A stretch of DNA of 64,000 nt from DASPWW01 sp963756745 (lineage in GTDB: Bacteria; Actinomycetota; Thermoleophilia; Solirubrobacterales; 70-9). This document shows positions 8,517 through 17,638 of this stretch, one piece after another. A model generated the notes under the pieces. That model was not told the origin of the DNA, did no database searches, and worked only from the letters and a program-made list of their open reading frames with translations. A program made the position numbers and the translations under genes. Each line of letters opens with the position of its first letter. Position 1 is the first letter of the stretch. Location of the stretch: contig CAVWOU010000005.1 of assembly GCA_963756745.1 (NCBI GenBank), positions 72,999 through 136,998 on the forward strand. Reading direction: 5' to 3'.

Positions 8517-10001
8517 TTAAGCCAGCAGGCGAATCTCGTTGATCTGGACGAGGAAGCCGTCGTCGTCCTCCGCCGCGGCCGGGCTCGTGATCCACACCAG
8601 GTAGTACTGCAGCTCTGCGGTCGTCTTGAGCGGGATCTCCGTACGCTCCTCGGTCACGGTCGCCTCTCCGATCGGATTGCCCCACCCCTCGATGTCGTCC
8701 GGCGGTGGGTCCTCCGCGGTGCCGTAGACCTGCATGTCCCAGCCGCTCGAGTCCGAGCGCACCTCGAGGTCGGTGGCGGCAACCGGCTTCCCGGCGTCCA
8801 CGTAGAGGCCGACGCCCTCCTTGCCGAGATTGTCGGTCGTGTAGGTCTCGGTGGTCCACGACGTCCCCGGATTTCCATCGATCGCGAATCGGACCTCCTC
8901 GCTGTGCTCGCCACCGGTGCCCAACGGATCGAAGTCGTTCACCCCCTGGAGCTGTGCGGCCGCGGGACCTCCCTCGGCCTCCTGTTTGTCCTCCGGGCCC
9001 CCGATGGTGGTTGCGACAACGATGGCGACGGCGGCCGCGGCTGCCGCGAGCACGAGCAGGATCCCGGCGATCGACATCCCGCGTCGGGTGAAGATCCGCC
9101 GCCGCCGCGGCGGGACCGAGTCGAGCACGGTCGTCACCTCGCCGGTTGCCTTTCCGGCCCTCGAGACCTCGACCTCGAGCGCGGACTCGAGGTCGCGCAG
9201 CATCGCCGCCATGCTCCGGTAGCGATCGTCCGGGTCCTTGGCGGTTCCGGCTTCGACGACGGCCGCGAGGGCGGCCGACACCTCGGGGCGCCGGCTCTGC
9301 ACGTCCGGGAGCGGCTCGTTGACGTGCTTCATCGCGACGCCGACCTGCGTCTCGGCGTGGAACGGCACCTCGCCGGTGAGCATCTCGTAGAGCAGCACTC
9401 CGAGCGAGTAGACGTCGGATCGCGCGTCGATCGACTGTCCCATCGCCTGCTCGGGGGCGACGTAGTCGGTCGTGCCGAGCACCCGCCCGGTCGCCGTCAG
9501 GCCCTTCGCCTCGAGCGAGCGCGCGATCCCGAAGTCGGTCACCTTGGCGCGGCCCTCGGGGTCGATCAGAACGTTCTGCGGCTTCACGTCGCGGTGCACC
9601 AAGTTGCGGGCGTGCGCCGTCGCGAGGCCGCGGCCGACTTCGATCGCGTACGCCGCCGACTCGTCCAGCGGGAGCCGGCCGAGCCGCTCGATCCGCTGCT
9701 TCAGCGTCTCGCCGTCGATGTACTCGAACACGATGTAGGGGTGGCCGTGGTCCTGTCCCGCGTCGATCACCGCGACGACGTTCGGGTGCGAGAGCTGCGC
9801 GACGGCGCGCGCCTCGCGCCGGAATCGCTCGATCTGGTCCGGCTGGTCGGATATCTCGGCGTGCAGGACCTTCACCGCGACCGCGCGCATGAGAGTCTCA
9901 TCGTCGGCGAGGTACACGGTCGACATGCCGCCGCTTCCGAGCTTCGACTCGAGGCGGTAGCGACCTGAGAGGAGGGTCCCGATCACCGAGCTGGTCGCCA
10001 T
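8517..10001 (-). CDS. Transmembrane Ser/Thr kinase with discoidin-like extracellular domain
   Basis: A 494-residue kinase. Kinase domain 14-275 with GSGGMSTVY, VAVKVL (Lys44), HRDVKPQN (Asp138) and DFG (Asp156); membrane segment about 309-335. The outside part (about 345-494) carries VNDFDPLGTGGEHSEE, DGNPGTSWTTETY and YLVWITSP, resembling the F5/8C-type domain also seen at the C-terminus of some actinobacterial kinases and MurJ/MviN proteins. Such a domain may bind glycan, which would make it a second wall-sensing kinase beside PknB (inference). It converges on ddl with only 3 bases between the stops. Confidence 0.88.
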   Translation of the reverse strand: MATSSVIGTLLSGRYRLESKLGSGGMSTVYLADDETLMRAVAVKVLHAEISDQPDQIERFRREARAVAQLSHPNVVAVIDAGQDHGHPYIVFEYIDGETLKQRIERLGRLPLDESAAYAIEVGRGLATAHARNLVHRDVKPQNVLIDPEGRAKVTDFGIARSLEAKGLTATGRVLGTTDYVAPEQAMGQSIDARSDVYSLGVLLYEMLTGEVPFHAETQVGVAMKHVNEPLPDVQSRRPEVSAALAAVVEAGTAKDPDDRYRSMAAMLRDLESALEVEVSRAGKATGEVTTVLDSVPPRRRRIFTRRGMSIAGILLVLAAAAAAVAIVVATTIGGPEDKQEAEGGPAAAQLQGVNDFDPLGTGGEHSEEVRFAIDGNPGTSWTTETYTTDNLGKEGVGLYVDAGKPVAATDLEVRSDSSGWDMQVYGTAEDPPPDDIEGWGNPIGEATVTEERTEIPLKTTAELQYYLVWITSPAAAEDDDGFLVQINEIRLLA

Positions 10002-10126
10002 CTGTGTGGTCTTGACTCGTCGCTCTCCATCGTCCTCGCTATTTTCGACGCTCTCGGCGCGCGTCAGCGCAGCGCCATTCCCAATCTTGCCCGTGCGGCG
10101 CGGCCGACGCCACCCGCCGTGAACCG

Positions 10127-10915
10127 ATGACAGTCGAGGTTCGCTACTACACCGATCCCGCCTGCCCGCGTTCGTGGGGCGCCGAGCCCAAGCTGCGCCG
10201 GTTGATGTGGGAGTTCGCGGGCGGGCTTCGCTTCAAGTGGGTCATGGGCGGCCTCGCGCGCGAGTACGCCGCCGCCGAGCATCCGGCGCTCGTCGCCGAG
10301 TGGCTCGATCTCACGGAGGAGACGGGGATGCCGACCGACCCGCGACTGTGGCTGCGCAATCCGATCGCGTCGAGCCATCCGGCGTGTCAGGCGGTGAAGG
10401 CTGCGACCGAGCAGGGCTCCGAGGCGGGCTACGCATATCTGCGGCGAGTGCGCGAGGGGCTGATGGTGGAGCGGCGGAAGCTCGACCACGCCGAGGCGCT
10501 GGTGGGTGAGGCGGGGCCCGCAAGGCTGGACGTCGAGCGGTTCCGAATCGACCTCGACTCGAACGCGACGATCGAGGCATTCGCCGCCGACCTCGAGGAG
10601 GTCCGCGGTGGTGGGATCGAGCTTCCCTCGGCCTCGTTCGTGAGCGCTGGCGGCTCGCGGCACGACGTCGAGGGGGGAGACTCGTACGACGCCTACCGCG
10701 AAGCCGCGCTGGCGGCGGGGGCGGCGCCGGCAACCGAGCGCCGTCCCGAGCCGCTCGAGGTCGTGGAGCGGTTCGGGCGCGCCGCGACGGTGGAGGTCGA
10801 GGCCCTTACGGGAAAGCCAAGGCCCGTGGTGGAGGCGGAGTTGTGGTCGCTGGCGCGCGAGTGGAGGCTGCGGCCCGTGGCGATGCTGACGGGAACGCTG
10901 TGGGAGCGCGCCTGA
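10127..10915 (+). CDS. DsbA-family (thioredoxin-fold) protein
   Basis: A 262-residue protein with the N-terminal strand EVRYYTDPACPRSWGAEP, typical of the DsbA/FrnE/SpxH branch. The active-site position reads CPRS, so only the first Cys is present; a two-Cys oxidoreductase mechanism is therefore unlikely and a binding, isomerase or GST-kappa-like role is possible. No signal peptide, so it is cytoplasmic. The conserved region GLMVERRKL and the C-terminal helical part agree with SpxH-like proteins. The gene is divergent from the kinase and followed 12 bases later by a small HAD gene. Confidence 0.75.
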   Translation: MTVEVRYYTDPACPRSWGAEPKLRRLMWEFAGGLRFKWVMGGLAREYAAAEHPALVAEWLDLTEETGMPTDPRLWLRNPIASSHPACQAVKAATEQGSEAGYAYLRRVREGLMVERRKLDHAEALVGEAGPARLDVERFRIDLDSNATIEAFAADLEEVRGGGIELPSASFVSAGGSRHDVEGGDSYDAYREAALAAGAAPATERRPEPLEVVERFGRAATVEVEALTGKPRPVVEAELWSLAREWRLRPVAMLTGTLWERA

Positions 10916-10927
10916 TTTGATCCGCGC

Positions 10928-11392
10928 GTGACGATCCGCCGCGAGATCCCCGGCGCGAGGGCGCTCGAGCTCGACCACCTGCTGCTCGACGTCAACGGGA
11001 CGATCGCGAACCGCGCCCATCTGATCGAGGGGGTCGAGGATCGCATCGGTCGCATCCGCAACCAGCTCGAGGTCCACCTGCTCTCGGCGGACACCCTCCA
11101 CAACCTCGACGATACGGCCGCGCGCCTCGGCGTCGCGGCGACGCGCGTCACGGACGGGACCGAGAAGCTCGACTACGCGGTCGAGCTCGGCCCTGAGCGG
11201 TGCGCGGCGGTCGGCAACGGCGTCAACGACGTGCCGATGCTCGAGGCCGTTCGGCTCGGGATCGTGGTCGTCGGTCCCGAGGGAGCCGGCGGCCCCACGG
11301 TGCGGGCCGCCGACGTCGTGTGCGTGTCGATACTCGACGCCCTCGATCTCCTGCTCGAGGACGACACGACGAAGTCCACCCTGCGGCCGTAG
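10928..11392 (+). CDS. HAD-superfamily hydrolase, P-type-ATPase-like soluble domain
   Basis: A 154-residue protein with a HAD fold: LLLDVNGTIAN in place of the DxDGT nucleophile loop, LSADT as motif II, and GNGVNDVPML as the acidic motif. This matches the small soluble HAD proteins annotated as 'soluble P-type ATPase'. The second acidic residue of motif I is Asn, as in that subfamily, so phosphatase activity is uncertain. GTG start at 10928. No clear link to its neighbours. Confidence 0.75.
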   Translation: MTIRREIPGARALELDHLLLDVNGTIANRAHLIEGVEDRIGRIRNQLEVHLLSADTLHNLDDTAARLGVAATRVTDGTEKLDYAVELGPERCAAVGNGVNDVPMLEAVRLGIVVVGPEGAGGPTVRAADVVCVSILDALDLLLEDDTTKSTLRP

Positions 11393-11398
11393 CTGCCC

Positions 11399-12049
11399 CT
11401 AGCGGGTCGGCGACGGGAGGTCGGAGAGGTCCTCGAGCTTGCGCACGGCCTCGACCACGTTGTCGGGCGCCTTGTGCGGCGACCCGGCGTCGAACGGGGG
11501 CTCGGGGTCGTACTCGATCCCGAGCTGGATCGCCTTCGCGGCGTCCTCTCCGGCGAGCTTCGCCGCCAGGTGGAGGGCCATGTCGATCCCCGACGACACC
11601 CCGGCCGCCGTGATCACCTTGCCGTCCTCGACCACGCGCTCGCCGACCGCAGTGGCGCCGAACCCGCGCAGGGTGTGCAGGTAGGCCCAGTGGGTCGTGG
11701 CGCGGAGCCCGTCGAGGATCCCGGCGGCGCCGAGCACGAGCGCTCCGGTGCACACCGACGTCGTGAACCGAGTGCCCGCGTGTGCCGATCGCAGCCACGC
11801 CAGCACCGGCTCGTCGCGGAGCAGGGGACGGTTTCCCTCGCCGCCCGGCACCAGGACCACGTCGGGCGCCGGGACCTCGGCGATCGAGCGACCCGCCTCG
11901 AGCCCGAGCCGGTCCGTGTCGGTCCTGACCGTCCCGGGCTTGGCCGCGACGAAGTCGAGCTCGGCACCGGGGAGGCGAGACAGGACCTCGTAGGGGCCGA
12001 CCGCGTCGAGCGCCGTCAAGCGATCAAAGAGCAGAATTGCGATCCGCAT
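11399..12049 (-). CDS. DJ-1/PfpI family protein
   Basis: A 216-residue class I glutamine-amidotransferase-like protein. The nucleophile elbow is FTTSVCTGALVLGAAG, with His in ATTHWAYL, and an N-terminal strand IAILLFDRLTALDAVGPYEVL, which is the pattern of isonitrile hydratase-like and AraC-associated PfpI proteins. The substrate cannot be read from the sequence. The gene converges on the HAD gene (6-base gap) and is separated from purM upstream by a strong palindrome. Confidence 0.8.
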   Translation of the reverse strand: MRIAILLFDRLTALDAVGPYEVLSRLPGAELDFVAAKPGTVRTDTDRLGLEAGRSIAEVPAPDVVLVPGGEGNRPLLRDEPVLAWLRSAHAGTRFTTSVCTGALVLGAAGILDGLRATTHWAYLHTLRGFGATAVGERVVEDGKVITAAGVSSGIDMALHLAAKLAGEDAAKAIQLGIEYDPEPPFDAGSPHKAPDNVVEAVRKLEDLSDLPSPTR

Positions 12050-12061
12050 GAGGAATCAAGG

Positions 12062-12087
12062 CGCAAGATGTGCAAGCACATCTTGCG
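12062..12087. terminator. perfect inverted repeat after purM
   Basis: Twelve-base arms CGCAAGATGTGC and GCACATCTTGCG separated by AA, just 3' of the purM stop (minus strand) and 5' of the pfpI start. No U-tract follows on either strand. A transcription terminator or processing hairpin separating the two genes is the simplest reading; an operator for pfpI is possible. Confidence 0.6.
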
Positions 12088-12105
12088 GTTGGTGGCGGGA
12101 CAAGC

Positions 12106-13110
12106 TTAGTCGCGCTTCAGCTCGTCCGGCCTGTCGGTCGCGCGGCCGATTCGCTTCGCGTCCGGATAGTGCCGGCGCAGGAGCTCGAGCGCGGCATCCT
12201 CGTCCCGCGCTGCGACCACGCAGCAGAACCCACAGCCCATGTTGAACACTTCGTGCATCTCGGCGTCGGACACCGACCCGCGCTCCCGGATCAGCGAGAA
12301 GATCGGCGGCGCGGGCGGTGCGTCGTCGATCTCGTAGCCGACCTTCGCCTCGAGGCGAAGCAGGTTCCCGAGCCCGCCGGAGGTGATGTGCGCGAGACCG
12401 CGCACCTCGACGGCCGAGCGCATCAGCTCCACCACGGCCGCGACGTAGATCTCGGTGGGCTCTAGCAGCACGTCGCCGAGCGGCCGGCCGAGCACTTCGT
12501 CGTCCATCGGGACGTCGGCGAGCGCACGGCGCGCGAGCGTGTACCCGTTCGAGTGCAGGCCCGAGGACGGCAATCCGAGCACCGAATCGCCAGGCTCGAT
12601 CTCGGCGCCGGTGACGATCGCGTCGAGATCGACGGTCCCGAAGCACGCGCCGACGAGGTCCAGCCCGCGCACGATCTCCCCGATCTGCGCGAGCTCGCCG
12701 CCCGGGATCTCGATCCCGGCCAGCTCGGCACCGCGGCGCAGTCCGCGCCCGAGCTCGCGCATCACCGCCGGATCGGCTTCGGGAACGGCGACGTAGTCGA
12801 GCATCGCGAGCGGCTCGGCACCGACGCAGATCAGATCGTTGGCGTTCATCGCGACGCAGTCGATCCCGACCGTGTCCCAGCGACCGAGCTGCTCCGCCAC
12901 CACGAGCTTCGTCCCGACACCGTCGGTCGACAGCGCGATTCCGGTTGTCTCGTCGAGCCGGATGACGCTCGCGTAGTGGCCCGGCGCGAGTGCCTGGCGC
13001 GACGGCCGCCCCGGGTCGATGCGCCGCAGCGACTCCAGCAGCGCGGCGACCGCGGCGTCGGCGGCTCGCTGGCTGACCCCGGCGCGCTCATAAGCGTCCC
13101 CGGAGCTCAT
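12106..13110 (-). CDS. purM: Phosphoribosylformylglycinamidine cyclo-ligase
   Basis: AIR synthetase, step 5 of purine synthesis. Conserved motifs: STDGVGTKLVVAEQLGRWDT, CVAMNANDLICVGAEPLAMLDY, LPSSGLHSNGYTLAR, HITSGGLGNLLRL and EVFNMGCGFC. Start ATG at 13110 (MSSGDAYERAGV); a longer in-frame extension exists but lacks similarity and overlaps uppP. Start and uppP stop overlap by 4 bases, so purM is the last gene of a dedA-uppP-purM unit. About 334 residues, normal for the family. Confidence 0.95.
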   Translation of the reverse strand: MSSGDAYERAGVSQRAADAAVAALLESLRRIDPGRPSRQALAPGHYASVIRLDETTGIALSTDGVGTKLVVAEQLGRWDTVGIDCVAMNANDLICVGAEPLAMLDYVAVPEADPAVMRELGRGLRRGAELAGIEIPGGELAQIGEIVRGLDLVGACFGTVDLDAIVTGAEIEPGDSVLGLPSSGLHSNGYTLARRALADVPMDDEVLGRPLGDVLLEPTEIYVAAVVELMRSAVEVRGLAHITSGGLGNLLRLEAKVGYEIDDAPPAPPIFSLIRERGSVSDAEMHEVFNMGCGFCCVVAARDEDAALELLRRHYPDAKRIGRATDRPDELKRD

Positions 13111-13907
13111 CCCGAGCCCTTCCCGAGCTTCGCGAGCACCACGGCCCCGAGCGCCGCACGGTAGGCCGCGTAGGGCCACAGGGCGCGGTCACGCTCCACG
13201 AGCCCGATCAGGCGCTGGGAGGCGAGCGTCGAGGCGAACGATGTGGCCACGCCCGCGAGCATCGCATTCCTCATCGTCGGATCGACGCCGCGGCGTCGAA
13301 GCCGCGCCCCCTTGAGCAGCGCAGCGCCGATGATCACCGGCAATGCGACGGTGCGGGAGAGCATGTTGGCCTGCTCGCGGCTGAACCCGCGCAACCTCGC
13401 GGCGGCGAGCGTCGCTCCGTTCCGGGACACGCCGGGGATCAGGGCCGCGGTCTGAGCGAGCCCGAGCGCGAGCCCGTCCGCGGGCCGAACCCTGTCGCGG
13501 CCCCGCCGCTGCGGACGGGTGTCGGCGATCACCATCGCGGCGGCGCCTGCGATCAGGGCGGCGGCCGTGACGCCCGGGCCGCCCAGCCGCCGCTCGATGG
13601 TGCGCTCGAGCGCGAACCCGGCGAGCGCGGCGGGAGCGAATGACAGCGCGACAACGGACGCGCGGCGCGAGTCGAAGGATCGAAGCTCGTGGCCGATCAC
13701 GCGCCGCTGGCCGACGAGCAGTGCGCCCGCCGCACCGGCGTGGAGCGCGATCTCAAAACTCTTTCGGAGCTCCGGGTCCGCGTCGTCCCAGTCCCAGCCG
13801 GCGAGCCAGGGCACAAGAATCAGGTGTGCGGAACTGGACACCGGCAACAGCTCGGCTGGCCCCTGGATCAGGCCGAGGGCCGCGGCTCGCGCCGGCGAGA
13901 GCGCCAA
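13107..13907 (-). CDS. uppP: Undecaprenyl-diphosphatase (BacA/UppP)
   Basis: Integral membrane phosphatase that recycles undecaprenyl pyrophosphate for wall and polysaccharide synthesis; resistance to bacitracin is a family trait. Both signature motifs are visible: LIQGPAELLPVSSSAHL (usually QGxxEFLPVSSSGHL) and LIPGVSRNGATLAAAR (PGxSRSG). About 266 residues and seven to eight hydrophobic segments. The likely start is TTG at 13907 (LALSPARAAALG), directly after the dedA stop; no ATG or GTG fits. Its product feeds the lipid-carrier pool used by the surface-polysaccharide genes that follow. Confidence 0.88.
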   Translation of the reverse strand: MALSPARAAALGLIQGPAELLPVSSSAHLILVPWLAGWDWDDADPELRKSFEIALHAGAAGALLVGQRRVIGHELRSFDSRRASVVALSFAPAALAGFALERTIERRLGGPGVTAAALIAGAAAMVIADTRPQRRGRDRVRPADGLALGLAQTAALIPGVSRNGATLAAARLRGFSREQANMLSRTVALPVIIGAALLKGARLRRRGVDPTMRNAMLAGVATSFASTLASQRLIGLVERDRALWPYAAYRAALGAVVLAKLGKGSG

Positions 13908-13909
13908 AC

Positions 13910-14566
13910 CTACGGGCCGACTTCGGGGGCCGGCTCGGGCGGGGGCTCCGGGTCTTTGCGCGTTCCGCGACGTCGACGGACGAGGAGGTAGATCACGAGG
14001 GCGACGACCGCGGCTACGACGACGTAGTCGCCGTAGTGCAGGTAGTCCCGCCACTGCTCCCAGCGGTTGCCGACCTCGCGCCCGATGATCCCGAGCATCA
14101 GCACCCAGGGAACGCAGCCCAGCAACGTCAGCGCCGTGAAGCGCCAGAACGGCATCCGCGCGACGCCCGCGGGGAGCGAGATGAAAGTCCGGATGATCGG
14201 CAGCATGCGGGTGAAGAACACCGTGGCGTCGCCGTAGCGCTGGAACCAGCGGTCCGCCCACGCGAGGTGCTTGGGGCTGATGTGGATCAGCCGGTTCTTC
14301 TCGAGCAGCTCGATTCGCCCGTAGTAGCCGACCGCGTACGCGGCCCACGAGCCCACGACGTTGCCCAACACGCCAGCGGCGACGATTCCGAACAGCGTCA
14401 TGTTCCCCTCGGAGACGTTGAAGCCGGCGAACAGCATGATCGCCTCGCTGGGCACGGGGATGCAGGCGCTCTCGAGCGCCATCAGGAAGAAGACGCCGGG
14501 AAGCCCCAAGGCGTCGATGACGTCGGTCGCGACCTCGACGATCGGGTCGACGATGAAGTCCGTCAT
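13910..14566 (-). CDS. DedA/SNARE-associated (VTT domain) membrane protein
   Basis: A 218-residue polytopic protein with the DedA core: FFLMALESACIPVPSEAIM, GNVVGSWAAYAVGYYGR and FFTRMLPIIRTFISLPAGVARMP. Recent work assigns DedA-family proteins a role in undecaprenyl-phosphate flipping (family knowledge), which fits its position 2 bases upstream of uppP. ATG start at 14566. C-terminal tail is basic then Pro/Glu rich. Confidence 0.9.
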   Translation of the reverse strand: MTDFIVDPIVEVATDVIDALGLPGVFFLMALESACIPVPSEAIMLFAGFNVSEGNMTLFGIVAAGVLGNVVGSWAAYAVGYYGRIELLEKNRLIHISPKHLAWADRWFQRYGDATVFFTRMLPIIRTFISLPAGVARMPFWRFTALTLLGCVPWVLMLGIIGREVGNRWEQWRDYLHYGDYVVVAAVVALVIYLLVRRRRGTRKDPEPPPEPAPEVGP

Positions 14567-14604
14567 GGTCGGCCCGCAGGTTAGGGAACAATCCCCCGCC
14601 AATG

Positions 14605-14914
14605 ACTCGCGTCCTGTACGTCCACAGCCGCAAGACACGTTCACGGAGATCGATCGCGCGGCGCTGGCGCGGTTCGAGGCGGGAAGGAATCTGCCGCGAG
14701 GTCGACGCTCCTGTGCATCGCCGGTCCGCTGCTCGTCTCGCGATTGCTCTCGGAGCCCAACTACGACGTCATGCTCGCTTGGGATCCCGACGCGCTGCCC
14801 GACGACTGGCGGGCCGCTCAGGCCTACTATTTCAGTCTCAACTGGATCCGCGCCCTGATCACATGGGCGGCCTTCGGGCTGTTCTTGGCCGCCCTGGTGG
14901 CGCTCCTCGACTGA
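14605..14914 (+). pseudogene. 5'-truncated membrane protein remnant (DUF1772-like)
   Basis: In the 391-bp gap between dedA and the CapD-like gene, one frame stays open to a TGA at 14912-14914 and reads LLCIAGPLLVSRLL, then NYDVMLAWDPDALPDDWRAA and a hydrophobic end (ITWAAFGLFLAALVALL). This looks like the C-terminal half of a small DUF1772-type membrane protein. No start codon fits in frame and the 5' part is in another frame, so it is either a remnant or another frameshifted gene. The rest of the gap shows nothing recognisable. Confidence 0.4.
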
Positions 14915-14957
14915 GAGGCCAGGTGGTTCCCGGGTTGCATGGGGCCGCTCTACACTC

Positions 14958-16853
14958 GTGGCGCTCGTGAAGCGCCTCAACGATCCCGTCTACCGCCACC
15001 GGGCGCTGCAGTTCATCGCCGACGCCCTGATCGCGGCGCTGGCGTTCTTCCTTGCCTTCCAGCTCCGATTCCTGGATGTCGCGGGCGGCATCCCGGGCCG
15101 CTACTGGACCGTCCTGTGGGGGTCGATCGGCTTCGTCGCGCTGGGTAAGGCGGTGATCTTCACCGCGCTCGGGCTCAACGACAAGTGGTGGAGGTATTTC
15201 TACCTTCGCGACTTCCCGCAGATCCTGCGCGCAGTCGCGGTGGCCAGCGCGGTGCTGATCGTGGTGTTCACCGTCGCTCAGCCGTTCCCCGAGGACGTCC
15301 CGCGCTCCGTCGTCGTGATGGACTTCCTGATCTGCCTCCTGCTCGTGTTCGGGGGCAGGATGGTGAGCCGGTTTCTCGCCGAGCGGCCGGCGCGCTCGAC
15401 GCGGCGGCGCGGGCAACGCGAGTCGCTGGTGGTCGGGGCGGGCTCCGGCGGCCAGATGGTGGTCCGGGAGATGCACCTCAACCCGAACCTTGGGTCGAAG
15501 GCGATCGGGTTCATCGACGACGATCCGCGCAAGCGCGGAATGCGCCTCCTGGGCCTCAAGGTGATGGGCTCGACCGATGAGATCGGGGGCATCCTCGACC
15601 AGACCAAGCCCGACGAGGTGATCATTGCGATCCCGTCGGCGCCAGGCGTCCTCCGCGGCAAGGTGGTCGCCGCGTGCCGCGAGCGCGAGATCCCGGTCCA
15701 GACGCTGCCCACGGTGTTCGAGCTCCTGCGGGGAGGAGTCCAGCTCACTCGCCAGCTTCGCGAGGTCCAGGTTGAGGACGTGCTCGGTCGCGACCCGGTC
15801 GTGATGGAGCTGAACCGGGTCGGCGCCTACCTCAACGACCGCATCGTCCTCGTGACGGGTGCGGGGGGGTCGATCGGATCCGAGCTGTCGAGGCAGATCG
15901 CGCGCGTGCGCCCTCGCCTCCTGATCCTGCTCGACCACGCCGAGGACAACCTGTTCGAGATCGATCGCGAGATGCTCGACGCGTGGCACTTCACCGGCGT
16001 CGAGGCGGTGCTCGCCGATTGCAGGGAGGGCGACCGGATGCTCGAGGTGATGCAGCGCTTCAAGCCCGAGGTCGTGTTCCACGCCGCCGCCTACAAGCAC
16101 GTGCCGCTGATGGAGACGAACCCGCTCGAGGCGGTGCGCAACAACGCCATCGCCACCCGCGTCACCGCGGAGACCGCCGCTGTTGCGGGGGCCGAGCGGT
16201 TCGTGCTCGTATCGACCGACAAGGCCGTCAATCCACGCACCGTGATGGGCGCTTCGAAGGCGATGGCGGAGTGGGTGGTCGACGCCGCGGGACGCCGCCA
16301 TCCGGGGACGCGGTTCATCACCGTCCGGTTCGGGAACGTGCTCGCGTCGTCGGGAAGCGTCGTGCCGATCTTCCGCCGGCAAATCGAGCACGGGGGCCCG
16401 GTAACGGTGACCGACCCGGAGATGACGCGGTACTTCATGACGATCCCGGAGGCGGTCCAGCTAGTGATCCGGGCCGGCGACCTCGAGGGCCGGTCGGGCG
16501 ACGTGTTCGTGCTCGAGATGGGCGAGCCGGTCCGGATCCTCGACCTCGCCCGCAACATGATCCGGCTCGCCGGCTACGAGCCCGAGAACGACGTCGCGAT
16601 CGAGATCATCGGGCCGCGCCCGGGCGAGAAGCTCCACGAGGAGCTGTTCAACGTCGACGAGCGCTCCGAGCCGACCGAGGCGAGCAGGATTGTGCGCGCG
16701 GTGCGCGAGGGGCCGCTCGAGCCCGAGTGGGTCGAGCGTACGGTCACCGACCTCGAACAGCTCGTGGTCGCCGGCGACGAGACCGGTCTGGCGCAACGCG
16801 TGGTCGAGCTCGTCGCGGCGCAGCGGGAATCGGCGGCGGTGGAGCTCGACTAA
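14958..16853 (+). CDS. CapD/FlaA1-like nucleotide-sugar epimerase/dehydratase, membrane bound
   Basis: A 631-residue enzyme. N-terminal four membrane segments (about 18-115), then a CoA-binding-like NAD domain (GAGSGGQMVVREM) and a C-terminal SDR domain with VTGAGGSIGSELSRQ, STDKAVNPRTVMGASK and the PEMTRYFMTIPEAV motif. Members convert UDP-GlcNAc to 4-keto-6-deoxy or epimerised sugars (family knowledge), initiating surface-polysaccharide precursor synthesis. It opens the 15-27 kb polysaccharide locus. GTG 14958 is used; another GTG three codons later is possible. Confidence 0.92.
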   Translation: MALVKRLNDPVYRHRALQFIADALIAALAFFLAFQLRFLDVAGGIPGRYWTVLWGSIGFVALGKAVIFTALGLNDKWWRYFYLRDFPQILRAVAVASAVLIVVFTVAQPFPEDVPRSVVVMDFLICLLLVFGGRMVSRFLAERPARSTRRRGQRESLVVGAGSGGQMVVREMHLNPNLGSKAIGFIDDDPRKRGMRLLGLKVMGSTDEIGGILDQTKPDEVIIAIPSAPGVLRGKVVAACREREIPVQTLPTVFELLRGGVQLTRQLREVQVEDVLGRDPVVMELNRVGAYLNDRIVLVTGAGGSIGSELSRQIARVRPRLLILLDHAEDNLFEIDREMLDAWHFTGVEAVLADCREGDRMLEVMQRFKPEVVFHAAAYKHVPLMETNPLEAVRNNAIATRVTAETAAVAGAERFVLVSTDKAVNPRTVMGASKAMAEWVVDAAGRRHPGTRFITVRFGNVLASSGSVVPIFRRQIEHGGPVTVTDPEMTRYFMTIPEAVQLVIRAGDLEGRSGDVFVLEMGEPVRILDLARNMIRLAGYEPENDVAIEIIGPRPGEKLHEELFNVDERSEPTEASRIVRAVREGPLEPEWVERTVTDLEQLVVAGDETGLAQRVVELVAAQRESAAVELD

Positions 16854-16893
16854 AGGTCAATCCGCCGCATCTCCCTAACATCCGGCCCCGCGC

Positions 16894-17638
16894 TTGGACC
16901 TGATTGAGCAGATCGGGGCATTCCTCGGCCTGGCCGCGTTTCGTCGGCCTGGCCGTGCTCGTTCTGCTCTATTTCCAGCAGGCCCGCGACGTACGGCGAC
17001 TTCGCGAATGGGCCGGCCGCGCGCCGGAGCGAGCAACCGAGCGGGCCGAGGAGGCGGTCGCGGCCGCGGCCGAGGAGGCCGGCCAGGCCGGCGAGGAGGC
17101 GGAGGGGCCCCCGCGCGAGCGGCTTCACCGGCGCGCGCTGTCCCGGATTTCCGTTCCATCGGGGCTCCGGGACCGCGTTCCGGAGGGACGCTACCTCGCC
17201 GTGATCGGCGTGGGGGTCGCGATCGTGGTCGCCGGGGTAGCGACAGTCGCCCTGGGGGTGCTCGGCGGCGGAGACGGGAAGGACGGCAAGGGCGGAAAGC
17301 CGCTTCCGCCGGGCAAGATCGAGGTAGCCGTGCTGAATGGCACCGCAGTAGCGGGCTCGCCCGGTGTGCCGGGGCTCGCCGAGGCGGTCGCGAGGGAGGT
17401 GAAGTCGGACGGGTTTGACGTCGGAGAGATCGGCGACGCCGGGAGCTCCGTCGACACCCTGGCGGCATACAGCAAGCCGGAGGACAAGGGCGCCGCGCAG
17501 CAGGTCAAGGAAGAGCTCTCCAAGCAGCTCGAGAACATCAAGCTCCGGGAGATGTCAGGCGATATCCGAGGGCAGGTCGGGAGCGCCAACGTCGCCGTGA
17601 TCATCGGGCAGAACAACTCCGACCCGGCCCAGTTGTAG
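16894..17638 (+). CDS. LytR C-terminal (LytR_C) domain membrane protein, frameshifted
   Basis: First of two tandem paralogues. Corrected protein: DLIEQIGAFLGLAAF followed by VGLAVLVLLYFQQARDVRRLREW, then a Glu/Ala coiled linker, a membrane segment (AVIGVGVAIVVAGVATVALG) and a LytR_C domain (IEVAVLNGTAVAG...GEIGDAG...NVAVIIGQN). The N-terminal 15 residues are in another frame: an extra T in the TTT at 16939-16941 separates them, as comparison with the downstream paralogue (MDLVQQAGTYAGVAAF) shows. LytR_C domains occur on wall-polymer ligases and as free proteins; the free form's role is unknown. Confidence 0.75.
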
